A stretch of DNA of 64,000 nucleotides. Origin: Sphingomonas ginsenosidimutans (lineage in GTDB: Bacteria > Pseudomonadota > Alphaproteobacteria > Sphingomonadales > Sphingomonadaceae). This document shows positions 43,047 through 52,412 of the stretch, in pieces. The notes under the pieces were generated by a model. It was not told the DNA's origin and ran no database searches. It saw only the letters and a program-made list of their open reading frames with translations. The stretch is from the NCBI RefSeq assembly GCF_002374835.1, contig NZ_NWVD01000003.1, forward strand, positions 372,001-436,000, read 5' to 3'. Positions within the stretch are counted from its first letter, which is position 1. The number at the start of each line of letters is the position of its first letter. A program made the position numbers and the translations under genes.

Positions 43047-43982
43047 ATGCTCGATCCCGATTACGAACTGTTCGTCCATGTCGCCGCCGCGGGCAGCCTG
43101 TCGGCGGCGGCGCGGGCGCTGCGGCTGTCGCCGGCGATGGTCAGCAAGCGGCTGGCGCGGCTGGAGCAGCGGCTGGGCGTCCGGCTGCTCCACCGCACCA
43201 CGCGGCGGCTGGCGATGACCGCCGCGGGGGAGCAATTCCACGCCGACCTGACCGCGATCCTTGCCGCGACCGCGGCGGCGGAGGCGCGCGTCACCGGGGC
43301 GGCGGCGGCGCCCGCGGGGCCGCTGCGGGTATCGGCGCCGACCTCGTTCGGGCGGCTGCACGTCGCGCCGCATCTCCACCGCTTCATCGTCGACCATCCC
43401 GCGGTGGCGTTGGCGATCGACCTGTCGGACGGGTTCGTCGACCTCCTGGCCGGCGGCGTGGACGTCGCGATCCGCATCGCCCCCGATGTTCCCGCCGATG
43501 TCGTCGCGCACCGGCTGGCGGACAGCCGCCGCGTGCTGTGCGCCGCGCCGGCCTATCTGGCGGCGCACGGCGCGCCCGCGACGATCGCCGATCTGGCGAC
43601 GCATCGCCTGCTCGCCGCGCAGGGGCAGTTGCCGTGGCAGTTGATGGCGCGCGGCCGCGCCCGGACGGTCGAGGGCGACAGCATCGTCGCGACCAATTCC
43701 AGCGAGTTGGTGCGCGAACTGGCGCTGACCGGCGCGGGCATCGCATTGCGATCGTTATGGGACGTGCACGACTTGCTGGCGCGCGGCACGCTGGTGCGCG
43801 TGCTGCCTGAGTGGGAGGGGTCGGCGCGCGTCGGCATCTGGGCGGTGCATCCGCGTGGGCAACCGGTGGCGCCCGCGGTCACCGCGTTCGTCGCGTTCCT
43901 GCGCACCGTGATCGACCCCGCCGCGTGGGAAAGCGGTCAGCCCGCCAGCACCACCACGCCGTCGCCAGGCGGATCGGCGTAG
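43047..43982 (+). CDS. LysR family transcriptional regulator
   Basis: A 311-residue regulator. The N-terminal helix-turn-helix is [32 protein letters not shown], followed by [22 protein letters not shown] and a substrate-binding domain. The layout is that of the CrgA/AaeR-like branch. It is divergent from malate synthase and converges on the ligase gene, whose 3' end overlaps its own by 46 bases. Its targets are unknown; malate synthase is the closest divergent gene. Confidence 0.92.
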   Translation: MLDPDYELFVHVAAAGSLSAAARALRLSPAMVSKRLARLEQRLGVRLLHRTTRRLAMTAAGEQFHADLTAILAATAAAEARVTGAAAAPAGPLRVSAPTSFGRLHVAPHLHRFIVDHPAVALAIDLSDGFVDLLAGGVDVAIRIAPDVPADVVAHRLADSRRVLCAAPAYLAAHGAPATIADLATHRLLAAQGQLPWQLMARGRARTVEGDSIVATNSSELVRELALTGAGIALRSLWDVHDLLARGTLVRVLPEWEGSARVGIWAVHPRGQPVAPAVTAFVAFLRTVIDPAAWESGQPASTTTPSPGGSA

Positions 43983-45790
43983 AGCGCGTCCACCGTCGCC
44001 GCGCGCGCGGCCAGCGCGGCGCGCTGGTTGACATAACCCTTGTCGGTGATCTCGCCCGCGTCGACCGACGGCGGGTCGCGCAGCAGGACGAAACGGGCGA
44101 CGCGCCGCGAACTGCCCCCTGCCGCGTCATTGTGCGTGCGCAGCCGCTCCGCGACCAGTCCCGCCAGCGTGTCGAACGGATCGCTGCCGGGCGTCGCCTG
44201 CGCCAGCGTCTGGAGCGCGGCGGCGGAGGGCCAAGCGAGCAGCGCGACGAACGGCCGGTCCTGCCCCGCGATCACCGCATCCTGCAGATAGGGGGAGCAG
44301 GCCGCGACCAGATCCGGGCGCAGCGTGCCGACCGACACCCAGGTGCCCGAATCCAGTTTGAAATCCTCCGTGACACGCCCGTCGAACACCAGCCCCTGCG
44401 CCGGATCGTCCGGGTCCAGGAACCGTGCCGCATCGCCCAGCCGGTAGAAACCTTCCTCGTCGAAGGCGGCGGCGGTGCGTTCGGGGTCGCGGTGATAGCC
44501 GGTGGTGACGGTCGGCCCCTTGACCCGGACCTCCAGCTTGCCGCCCGCCGGCACCAGTTTCAGCGTGATTCCCGGCAGCGGCAGGCCGATCAGCCCGACC
44601 CGTTCGGTCAGCCAGTGGACCACCGTCACCCCTTGCGTCTCGGTCGCGCCGTACATGGTGGTCAGCGGGATGCGATGCCCCGTCTCCGCAACCGCCAGCG
44701 CCTGGATCCGGTCGGCGACGTCGCTGGACAGCGTGGCGCCGCCATAGGCCATGTGCGTCAGGTTGCGGAAGAAGCTGGCGCGCAGCTTCGGGTCGCGCTC
44801 CATCGCCTCGGCCAGCATCGCGAAGGCGATCGGTGCGGAGCCGAACACCATCGGCGACACGTCGTACAGGTTACGGATCGTCGTATCGAACAGCCCCGGC
44901 ACCGGCTTACCTTCGTCGAGATAGAGCGTGCCGCCGGCGGCGATATTGTTGTTGAACGCGATGTTGCCAGCGGAGATGTGGCTCCACGGCATCCATTCCA
45001 GCGACAGCGGAACCGGGCGGTCGTCGGGATGATCATCGCGCAACCCTTCCTGCGCGGCGACGACATGCACCATCATGCCGTGCGTTTGCGGCACCCCCTT
45101 GGGCATTCCGGTCGAGCCGGAGGTGAACAGGAACTTGCCGATGGTCGCATGGCCGATCGCCTCGCGCGCCGTTGCCACCGCCGCGCCGGGCGTGGTCGCG
45201 GTCAGTGTCGCGAGGGGAACGGTGCCCATGGCGCCGTCGGCGGTGACGATCGTCAGATCGGGTTCCAGCGTGCGCAGCGTGTCGAACGCCCGCGCGAAGG
45301 GGGCGGCCGCCTGCGCGAACACCACCCGCGGCGTCACCGTCGCGGCGGCATGGCGCAGCTTGGCATGGTCCGTGGAGATCAGGCTGTACGCCGGGCTGAC
45401 CGGGGCAGCGGGCACCCCCGCGGCATAGCAGCCCAGCGTCACCAGCGCATGTTCGACCGAATTGGCCGACAGGATCATCACCGTATCATCGCCGCCCAGT
45501 CCGCGATCCAGCAGCCATTGCGCGATCCCCTCCACCGCGCGCAGTGCCTCGCCATAGGTGACGCCTTCCCATCCGCCACCATCGGCGGTGCGTTGCAGGA
45601 TGAACGGGCGTTCGGGATGCGCCGCCGCGCGTTCGGCCAGTAGGTGGACGATCGATCGCGCCGGCGGCGCCATGGCGTGGCGCTGCCGGATCAGGATCGC
45701 GCCGTCGTCGCGCCGCTCGACCTCGACGTCGGGTGCCTTCTGCGGCAGCGGCTTGAACGGCACGGCGTGAATCGGGTCGGCGCGCGACAT
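43937..45790 (-). CDS. Feruloyl-CoA synthase-like AMP-dependent acyl/aryl-CoA ligase
   Basis: A 617-residue adenylate-forming ligase. The ATP motif is FTSGSTGMPKGVPQTHG, with the later MYGATETQG and YRLGDAARFLDP segments. The N-terminus (FKPLPQKAPDVEVERRDDGAILIRQ) and the unusual C-terminal part, which lacks the common GKxxR ending (it ends in [17 protein letters not shown]), resemble the feruloyl-CoA synthase group. That would activate a hydroxycinnamic acid to its CoA ester, but the substrate is inferred. It runs in the same direction as the next ligase, 124 bases downstream of it. Confidence 0.85.
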   Translation of the reverse strand: MSRADPIHAVPFKPLPQKAPDVEVERRDDGAILIRQRHAMAPPARSIVHLLAERAAAHPERPFILQRTADGGGWEGVTYGEALRAVEGIAQWLLDRGLGGDDTVMILSANSVEHALVTLGCYAAGVPAAPVSPAYSLISTDHAKLRHAAATVTPRVVFAQAAAPFARAFDTLRTLEPDLTIVTADGAMGTVPLATLTATTPGAAVATAREAIGHATIGKFLFTSGSTGMPKGVPQTHGMMVHVVAAQEGLRDDHPDDRPVPLSLEWMPWSHISAGNIAFNNNIAAGGTLYLDEGKPVPGLFDTTIRNLYDVSPMVFGSAPIAFAMLAEAMERDPKLRASFFRNLTHMAYGGATLSSDVADRIQALAVAETGHRIPLTTMYGATETQGVTVVHWLTERVGLIGLPLPGITLKLVPAGGKLEVRVKGPTVTTGYHRDPERTAAAFDEEGFYRLGDAARFLDPDDPAQGLVFDGRVTEDFKLDSGTWVSVGTLRPDLVAACSPYLQDAVIAGQDRPFVALLAWPSAAALQTLAQATPGSDPFDTLAGLVAERLRTHNDAAGGSSRRVARFVLLRDPPSVDAGEITDKGYVNQRAALAARAATVDALYADPPGDGVVVLAG

Positions 45791-45914
45791 CCGGCATTCC
45801 TCTCGCTTGACGGCCGCGCTTGCTGCGCGGTCCGGGCGGCAGCCTAAGCCGGGCGGCTTACCCGGGCAAGCCGCTGCGACACGCCGACGCGGCCGTGTCG
45901 GCGCGTCGCGCGCA

Positions 45915-47555
45915 TCACGCCGCCAAGCCGGGCAGCCGGTAACCGGCCATCTGCTGGCGGATCAGCTTCTTGTCGATCTTGCCGGTCGCACCCAGCGGGA
46001 TGGCGTCGACCACCACCACGTCGTCGGGCATCCACCATTTGGCGATCTTCCCGTCCAGGAACCCGAGCAATTCGTCCTTCGCGCAGGTCGCACCGGGCGC
46101 CGGCTGTACCAGCAGGATCGGGCGCTCGTCCCATTTGGGGTGCGCGACGCCGATGACCGCCGCGATCGCCACCGCCGGATGGCCGGTGGCGATGTTCTCG
46201 ATTTCGATCGAACTGATCCATTCGCCGCCGGACTTGACGATGTCCTTGGCGCGGTCGGTGATCTGCATATAGCCGGACGGGTCGATCGTGGAAACGTCGC
46301 CGGTATCGAAGAACCCTTCCTCGTCCAGCACGTTGCCGCCCTCGCCGCCGAAATAGCCGGAGGTGATCGTCGGCCCCTTGATCTTCAGGTGCCCGGCGGT
46401 CTTCCCGTCATGCGGCAGGCGATTGCCCGCGTCGTCGGTCAGCTTCAGCTCCAGCCCGCACACCAGCCGCCCCTGCATCCCCTTGCGCCGCACCTGTTCG
46501 TCGTACGGCTGCGCCAGCACTTCCTGCGTCGGGGTGGACAGCGTGGCGAGCGGTGACGTCTCGGTCATGCCCCAGCCCTGGATCACCTCCACCCCGTAAT
46601 CGTCCTGGAAGGCGCGGATCAGCGATTCGGGCGGGGCGGAGCCGCCGATGACGACGCGCTTCAACGTCGTGAACGTTTGCCCCGTGGCGCGCAGGTGCTG
46701 GAGCAGCCCCTGCCACACGGTAGGCACCGCGGCGGAGAAGGTGACGCCTTCCTCCTCGATCTGGTCGAAGATCGACTGGCCGTCCATCCGCGCGCCCGGC
46801 AGGACCAGCTTGGCGCCTGCGGCGGGGGCGGAATAGACCACGCCCCACGCATTGGCATGATACATCGGCACGACCAGCAGGATCGAATCGCGCTGCGTCA
46901 GCGCCAGCGCATCGGCCTGCAGCGTCATCAGCGTGTGCAGGAAGTTGGAGCGGTGCGAATAGAGCACGCCCTTGGGATTGCCCGTCGTGCCCGAGGTATA
47001 GCACAGCCCGCAGGCCAGCCGTTCGTCGAACCCGCCCCAGACATATTCGGCGGGCTGGCCGGCCACCCAGGAATCGAAATCGGTCGCCGCGAACGGCACC
47101 TCGGGCATCTCCTGCGGACCGCACAGGAAGATGACCTGCTCGATCGAGGGCGCTTCCTTCAGCAGCGGTGCGATCAGCCCCGCGCACGCCGGGTCGGCCA
47201 GCAGGATACGGTCGCCAGCGTGGCGAGCGATATAGGCGATCTGTTCGGGAAAGAGCCGCGGGTTCAGCGTGTGCAGCACCGCGCCCATGTTCGTCGCGCC
47301 GTACCAGGCGGCCAGATGGCGCGCGCCGTTCCACCCCATGGTCGCCACACGGTCGCCGCGGACGATGCCCGCAGCGGCCAGCGCGCTCGACACCTGCTTG
47401 GCGGTGCGGTGCAGCCCGGCATAATCGGTGTGCGACACGGACCCGCCGGCATCGCGCGATACGATCTCGCGCGCGCCGTGCCATGTCGCCGCATGATCGA
47501 GGATCCGATCCACCGTCAGCGGCACGTCCTGCATCAACCCGAACAGATCCGACAT
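45915..47555 (-). CDS. Long/medium-chain fatty acyl-CoA ligase (AMP-binding)
   Basis: A 546-residue acyl-CoA synthetase. Motifs are CYTSGTTGNPKGVLYSHRS, QGWGMTETSP, FFDTGDVSTIDPSGYMQITDRAKDIVKSGGEWIS and the catalytic-lysine ending PLGATGKIDKKLIRQ. The ATG at 47555 follows a perfect AAGGAGAGCTG ribosome site and overlaps the preceding acyl-CoA dehydrogenase stop by one base. The two form a ligase-dehydrogenase operon that would activate and desaturate a fatty or similar acid. Confidence 0.93.
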   Translation of the reverse strand: MSDLFGLMQDVPLTVDRILDHAATWHGAREIVSRDAGGSVSHTDYAGLHRTAKQVSSALAAAGIVRGDRVATMGWNGARHLAAWYGATNMGAVLHTLNPRLFPEQIAYIARHAGDRILLADPACAGLIAPLLKEAPSIEQVIFLCGPQEMPEVPFAATDFDSWVAGQPAEYVWGGFDERLACGLCYTSGTTGNPKGVLYSHRSNFLHTLMTLQADALALTQRDSILLVVPMYHANAWGVVYSAPAAGAKLVLPGARMDGQSIFDQIEEEGVTFSAAVPTVWQGLLQHLRATGQTFTTLKRVVIGGSAPPESLIRAFQDDYGVEVIQGWGMTETSPLATLSTPTQEVLAQPYDEQVRRKGMQGRLVCGLELKLTDDAGNRLPHDGKTAGHLKIKGPTITSGYFGGEGGNVLDEEGFFDTGDVSTIDPSGYMQITDRAKDIVKSGGEWISSIEIENIATGHPAVAIAAVIGVAHPKWDERPILLVQPAPGATCAKDELLGFLDGKIAKWWMPDDVVVVDAIPLGATGKIDKKLIRQQMAGYRLPGLAA

Positions 47556-48718
47556 CAGCTCTCCTTCGTGTGTTTCCAGTCGCGCTTCACCTTCTTGGCG
47601 AGGCTCCATTTGTGGACTTCGGTAGGGCCGTCGTAGATGCGGAACGCGCGCACCTCGCGGAACACCTGCTCCACGATCGTGTCGCCGGTCACGCCGGTGC
47701 CGCCCATCACCTGGACGCAGCGGTCGGCGATGCGCATCAGCGCCTCGGATACCGCCACCTTCGCCATGCTGCTTTCCGCCGTGCCCAGATGGCCGTCGTC
47801 CAGCACTGCGGCACACCAATCGATCATCAGTTCGGCCTGTTTCAGGTCGATCAGGTTTTCCGCCAGCATGAAGCCGACGCCCTCGTGATCGACCAGCGGC
47901 TTGCCGAAGGCGTGGCGGCGGCAGGCGTAATCGGTCGCGATCTCGTTCGCGCGGATGCACGCGCCCAGCCAGCGCATGCAATGGGTCAGCCGCGCGGGCG
48001 CCAGGCGCACCTGTGCCAGCTGGAACCCCTCGCCCGGATTGCCGAGCATCTGGTCGGCGGGGATGCGCAAATTCTCGATCGCGACCACCGCGTGGCCGCC
48101 GGGCATCGAGCTGTCGATGGTGTCGAGCACACGCTCGATACGGATCGCCGAATCGGGCAGGTCGACCAGGAACATCGTCGCGCCTTCGTCGGCCTTGGCC
48201 ATGACGATGCCGACCTGCGCCCCCTCGGCACCGGTGATGAACGCCTTGCGCCCGTTGACGACCCAGTGGTTGCCGTCGCGCACCGCGGTGGTCTGCATCA
48301 TCGACGGGTCGGACCCGGCGCCCCCGTCGGCGGCCGGCTCGGTCATGAAGAAGGCCGATCGCGCCTCGCCCCTGACCATCGGGTCCAGGAACCGTGCCTT
48401 CTGCTCGGCGCTGGCGCGCTGGCCCAGCAGGTACATGTTGCCTTCGTCCGGGGCGGCGACGTTGACCGCCACCGGTCCCAGCGGCGACAGGCCCGCGGCG
48501 CGCAGCACGACCGCGACGTCGCGATGATGCAGGTGGGTGCCGTCGGCCAGGATATGCGGCGTCAGCACGCCGGCGTCGCGCGCCAGCCCGCGCAGTTCGA
48601 CGACCAGATCATCCGACGGGCCGTGCGCACCGCAGCGCGGATCGCGCTCGTAGGGCGCCACCGTGTCCCGTACGAAACGTTCCACGCGCGCGGCGATCGT
48701 TGTAGCTTCGGTCATCAT
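47555..48718 (-). CDS. Acyl-CoA dehydrogenase (ACAD10/11-like)
   Basis: A 387-residue flavoprotein. FMTEPAADGGAGSDPSMMQTT, WVVNGRKAFITGAEG, RHAFGKPLVDHEGVG and QVMGGTGVT are typical. At the position of the usual YEGT catalytic glutamate it has YDGPTEVHKWSLAK, with Asp in place of Glu, a pattern shared with ACAD10/11-type proteins. It heads a two-gene operon with the acyl-CoA ligase. A partial TAAC-N4-GTT site lies about 70 bases upstream. Confidence 0.9.
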   Translation of the reverse strand: MMTEATTIAARVERFVRDTVAPYERDPRCGAHGPSDDLVVELRGLARDAGVLTPHILADGTHLHHRDVAVVLRAAGLSPLGPVAVNVAAPDEGNMYLLGQRASAEQKARFLDPMVRGEARSAFFMTEPAADGGAGSDPSMMQTTAVRDGNHWVVNGRKAFITGAEGAQVGIVMAKADEGATMFLVDLPDSAIRIERVLDTIDSSMPGGHAVVAIENLRIPADQMLGNPGEGFQLAQVRLAPARLTHCMRWLGACIRANEIATDYACRRHAFGKPLVDHEGVGFMLAENLIDLKQAELMIDWCAAVLDDGHLGTAESSMAKVAVSEALMRIADRCVQVMGGTGVTGDTIVEQVFREVRAFRIYDGPTEVHKWSLAKKVKRDWKHTKES

Positions 48719-48788
48719 CCTCTCGCATCCGATAGTGTCAGATGCCGGTCGCTTTGTCCTGTTTCGTTTCGTGTCGCCAGCCCCTGCC

Positions 48789-48800
48789 GTAACTTTTGTT
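48789..48800. promoter_or_regulatory. Imperfect TAAC-N4-GTT site upstream of an acyl-CoA dehydrogenase operon
   Basis: GTAACTTTTGTT here matches the reverse of the perfect palindrome at 18801 (ATAACTTTAGTTAT) at most positions of its core. It is 71 bases upstream of the acyl-CoA dehydrogenase start and seven bases from the end of the NnrU gene. It is a weaker third member of the putative operator set. Confidence 0.45.
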
Positions 48801-48806
48801 CTGTCG

Positions 48807-49481
48807 TCACGCGATCCAGCGCCAGACGCCTGCCGCCCATCCGGCCAGCGGGATATGCGCCCAAGTCGCCGCCAGCCAGACGACCACCCCGCCGCCCAGC
48901 GCGTGGCCGCCCAGCCCGCGGATCGAGCGTCGCGCGGCGAAGGGCAGGAAGCTGGTTCGCGCCATCCACTGCGGCCAGCTGTCGGGCTGATGGCGTGCCT
49001 TCTTGCGGTCCTGAAGGTGCGCGCCGACCAGCGCCAGCACGACGATGGCGCCGGCCAGGACGATATTGGCCGGCTGCGGGTAGACCAGGATATGCGCGGC
49101 GCCCCACAGCGCGAAGGACCACATCATCGGGTGGCGCGTGATCGCGAACACGCCGCGCGGCTCGACCGGCGGGCGCTGCTGTCCGCCCGGGTCGGGCAGT
49201 GCAGGGTTGCCGACCAGCGAGCCCATGAACAGCACGCTCGCCAGCAGCATCATCGCCGTGGCGACCGCCCACAGCGTATCGCCGACCGGCCAGAGCGGCG
49301 CGGCGAGCGGTGCGGCGCGATAGGCGAAGACCAGCCAGCCGAGTGTCACCGCCGCGACCAGCGAGTAGACGCCCAGGAAACCCCGCTCCCCCAGACGCGA
49401 CACGATCGGCGCGCGCAGCGGGTGCGACAGGAGAAAGTGCGTTCCGACGAACGCGGCGGCGGCAATCGGCACCTCTCCCAT
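48807..49481 (-). CDS. NnrU family membrane protein
   Basis: A 224-residue protein with about six hydrophobic segments. The NnrU/isoprenylcysteine-methyltransferase-like core VFAITRHPMMWSFALWGAAHILVYPQPANIVL is clear. NnrU was named from a nitrite/nitric oxide reductase locus, but many members lie outside denitrification genes, and none are seen here. The function is therefore open. It lies 13 bases downstream of the peptide transporter gene. Confidence 0.88.
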   Translation of the reverse strand: MGEVPIAAAAFVGTHFLLSHPLRAPIVSRLGERGFLGVYSLVAAVTLGWLVFAYRAAPLAAPLWPVGDTLWAVATAMMLLASVLFMGSLVGNPALPDPGGQQRPPVEPRGVFAITRHPMMWSFALWGAAHILVYPQPANIVLAGAIVVLALVGAHLQDRKKARHQPDSWPQWMARTSFLPFAARRSIRGLGGHALGGGVVVWLAATWAHIPLAGWAAGVWRWIA

Positions 49482-49494
49482 GGCGTTTCCTTCG

Positions 49495-51294
49495 TTACTG
49501 GACGCCGTGCATCCATTTCTTGATGAGCGGCGACAGCGCCAGCAATGCCACGCCGATCAGCGCCGCGGCAATGCCGATCGTCCAGAAGACGTTGTTATAG
49601 GTGTCCAGGCTGACCTTCAGGTTGGTCACCTGTCCGCCGACCGTCTCGACGCTGGCGACCTGCGCCACCACGCCGGCGACATATTGCGCGACCGAGATCG
49701 ACAGGAACCACACGCCCATCATCAGCCCGACGATCCGCGCGATCGACAGCTTGGTGATCATCGACAGCCCGACCGGTGAAATGCACAGTTCGGCCAGCGA
49801 ATGGATCAGGTACAGGCCCGCCAGCCACCAGATGCCGACCTTGAAATCCGGCCCGACGAAGCGGCTGCCGAAGACCAGGAACAGGAACCCCGCGCCGACG
49901 CCGATCAGGGCAATACCGAACTTGATCGGGATCGACGGTTCGCGGCCCGCGGCGGCCAGCTTCGTCCACATCGCCGCCATGACGGGGGCAAAGGCGACGA
50001 TGAAGAAGGCGTTGAAGAACTGCGTCTGTCCTGCCGAGATTGAGAACAGCCCGAAGATCGACAGGTTGGTGTTGCGATCCGCGAACAGCGTCAGCGACGA
50101 TCCGGCCTGTTCGAACAGCGTCCAGAAGACGACATTGAAGACGATCAGCACCATCGCGGCCAGCATCATCTGGAATTCGGTGCGGCTGCCCTTGGCCCAT
50201 GACCACGCCAGGATCGCAGGGACGCCGACCAGGAAGGTGCCGAACAGCAATTTGCCCATCAGCGGCAGCGCGAGAATGTAGCCGAGTATCCCCGATCCGG
50301 CGACCGGTTCGGGCGCGTTCATGAGGTTGGTGAACAGCAGGTAGAAGATGGGCACGCCGATCAGCGAGGCGGCATAGATGCCCAGCGCGCGATCCGGCTG
50401 TCCGGCGTTCCGCGCCGGCGGCTCGCCATAGCCGGACAGGCGCCCGCCGTCGAACTGGATCAGAAACCAACTGAACAGCATCCCGAATGCGGCGAGGCCG
50501 AATCCGGCCCACCAGCCGACGGTGGTCGCCAGCAGCGGGCACAGCAGTTGCGAGAACAGCGAGCCGAGGTTGATGCCCATGTAGAAGATCGTGAAGCCGG
50601 TATCGCGGCGCCGGTCCCCCGGCGCGTACAATTCGCCCACCATGGTCGAGATGTTCGGCTTGAAGAAACCGTTGCCCACCGACACCATGCACAGCGCCAG
50701 CAGCATCAGCGCGACGTGGAGCGGGCTGCGGTCACCCTCCGATTGGAACGCGCCGGGCGCGACGGTGCGTGCGACCGCACCGGCCGGGTCGAGCAGCGAG
50801 ACGGTGCCGTCGTCGTTCCCGCGGATCGCCAGTTTCTGCGCGCCGTCGACGACGTAGCGGGTCTCCACGCCCGCGCGCTCGTCGATCGCGACCGCATAAC
50901 GCTGCCCGTCGACCATCGCATAGGGGGTGGCGGTCTGCCCGCCGAAGCAGAGCGTGAAATAGCCCAGCGCCATCAGCAGCGCACCAAACTTCACCGCGCG
51001 CTTCGATCCCAGATACTGGTCGGCCAGATAGCCGCCGATCAGCGGGGTCAGATAGACCAGGGCGGTGAAGCCCCCGTACAGCCCCGTGGCCGCACGATCG
51101 CCGAACAGGAAATGCTTCGTCAGGTACAGCGTCAGCAGCGCTCGCATGCCGTAAAAGCCGAACCGTTCCCACATTTCGGTGGTGAACAGCCGGGCCAGCT
51201 GGCGGGGATGCCCGAACCATGTGGCCTCGCTGGCCGGATTGACGTGGCTGATATCCGGCTCGCGCGGGGTGTCCGCGGTCGGGGTTTCCACCAT
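49495..51294 (-). CDS. Proton-dependent oligopeptide transporter (POT family)
   Basis: A 599-residue inner-membrane symporter of the major facilitator superfamily. The proton-coupling motif EMWERFGFYG is at residues 40-49, and GGYLADQYLGSKRAV at 87-101. It has 12-14 membrane segments. About 70 polar residues (roughly 120-190) are inserted between the third and fourth helices, probably on the periplasmic side. I chose the ATG at 51294. It imports di- or tripeptides. The nitroreductase gene is divergent. Confidence 0.93.
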   Translation of the reverse strand: MVETPTADTPREPDISHVNPASEATWFGHPRQLARLFTTEMWERFGFYGMRALLTLYLTKHFLFGDRAATGLYGGFTALVYLTPLIGGYLADQYLGSKRAVKFGALLMALGYFTLCFGGQTATPYAMVDGQRYAVAIDERAGVETRYVVDGAQKLAIRGNDDGTVSLLDPAGAVARTVAPGAFQSEGDRSPLHVALMLLALCMVSVGNGFFKPNISTMVGELYAPGDRRRDTGFTIFYMGINLGSLFSQLLCPLLATTVGWWAGFGLAAFGMLFSWFLIQFDGGRLSGYGEPPARNAGQPDRALGIYAASLIGVPIFYLLFTNLMNAPEPVAGSGILGYILALPLMGKLLFGTFLVGVPAILAWSWAKGSRTEFQMMLAAMVLIVFNVVFWTLFEQAGSSLTLFADRNTNLSIFGLFSISAGQTQFFNAFFIVAFAPVMAAMWTKLAAAGREPSIPIKFGIALIGVGAGFLFLVFGSRFVGPDFKVGIWWLAGLYLIHSLAELCISPVGLSMITKLSIARIVGLMMGVWFLSISVAQYVAGVVAQVASVETVGGQVTNLKVSLDTYNNVFWTIGIAAALIGVALLALSPLIKKWMHGVQ

Positions 51295-51404
51295 AGGGAA
51301 TGACGCTCCTGAACTGGTCGCGCCGCGGCGGAGGGGCGCGAAACTGATTGCAGGCGAAACTAGCGGCAAAGCGGCGGCTGTAAATATCCCGCTTGCCGCG
51401 ATAG

Positions 51405-51992
51405 ATGCCGGGCATGTTCAACGATCTTTCCACACCCCTGTCGCTGCTCGCCACCCGCCGGTCGGGCAAGCCGCGCGATCTGGTCGCCCCCGGCCCCTCG
51501 CAGGACGAACTGGTCGCGATGATCGGCATGGCGGGGCGCACGCCCGATCACGGGAAACTGACGCCGTGGCGGTTCGTGATCGTGCCGGACGACCGGCGCG
51601 ACGCGCTGGCCGCGCTGCTGGTCGATGCCTATCGCGCCGAACGCCCCGCCGCGAAACAGGTCGAGCTGGACGCGATGGTGCAGTTCGCACGACAGGCGCC
51701 GGCGCTGGTGGTCGCGCTGTTTTCCCCGCGTACCGACAGCCACATTCCGATGTGGGAACAGGAATTGTCGGCGGGCGCAGCGTGCATGAACCTGCTCCAC
51801 GCAGTGCACGCGCACGGCTATGCCGGCGGATGGTTGACGGGGTGGCCGGCGTTTTCGGACGCGGTGCGCGACGCCTTCGGCGCGGCGCCGGAACGGATCG
51901 CGGGCTTCATGTTCATCGGCACGCCCGGCCGTCCGCTGGAGGAGCGGCCGCGTCCCGATCCGGCACGATTGTGGTCGATGTGGCGGGGGTAG
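51405..51992 (+). CDS. Nitroreductase family protein (NAD(P)H-dependent, FMN)
   Basis: A 195-residue protein (192 if the second ATG at 51414 is used). The layout is that of YdjA-like minimal nitroreductases: LLATRRSGKP for FMN phosphate, the GRTPDHGKLTPWRFVIV segment that is the YdjA signature, and the C-terminal GFMFIGTPGRPLEERPRP. It would reduce nitro- or other electron-poor compounds using FMN; the natural substrate is unknown. Confidence 0.92.
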   Translation: MPGMFNDLSTPLSLLATRRSGKPRDLVAPGPSQDELVAMIGMAGRTPDHGKLTPWRFVIVPDDRRDALAALLVDAYRAERPAAKQVELDAMVQFARQAPALVVALFSPRTDSHIPMWEQELSAGAACMNLLHAVHAHGYAGGWLTGWPAFSDAVRDAFGAAPERIAGFMFIGTPGRPLEERPRPDPARLWSMWRG

Positions 51993-52039
51993 CGGCACGC
52001 GCGACTCGACTTGGGCGCCCCATAGTGTATTAGAACAGC

Positions 52040-52396
52040 ATGGCAGTTCTGAGCAGCGACGACTCCCCCGTCTATCTCCGCCTGCGCGCGACGATCGCGG
52101 CGGGGATATTGCGCGGGGATTATGGCGCGGGGGATCAGCTTCCCTCGGTTCGCGCGCTGGCTGCCGAACATGGCGCCAATCCGCTGACGGTGGCCAAAGC
52201 GTATCAGAGTTTCCAGGATGACGGCTATGTCGAGGTGCGGCGCGGCGTCGGCATGTTCGTGCTGGCCGGCGCGGCGGAGCGGCTGCGGGCGGCGGAGCGG
52301 GCGGATTTCGTCGCGCATCAATGGCCGCGCATCCACACCTGGATCGACCTTCTGGGGCTGGACGCGGCCGACCTGCTGGAACCGACGGCGCGATGA
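52040..52396 (+). CDS. GntR family regulator (YtrA-type, short)
   Basis: A 118-residue DNA-binding protein. The winged helix-turn-helix covers most of its length: PVYLRLRATIAAGILRGDYGAGDQLPSVRALAAEHGANPLTVAKAYQSFQDDGYVE. The effector domain is just a short helical tail, as in YtrA-type GntR proteins, which usually control a nearby ABC transporter; none is seen here. AGTGTATTAGAACA just before its start may be part of its own operator. Confidence 0.92.
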   Translation: MAVLSSDDSPVYLRLRATIAAGILRGDYGAGDQLPSVRALAAEHGANPLTVAKAYQSFQDDGYVEVRRGVGMFVLAGAAERLRAAERADFVAHQWPRIHTWIDLLGLDAADLLEPTAR

Positions 52397-52412
52397 CGCT
52401 ATCCCCGCGCGG

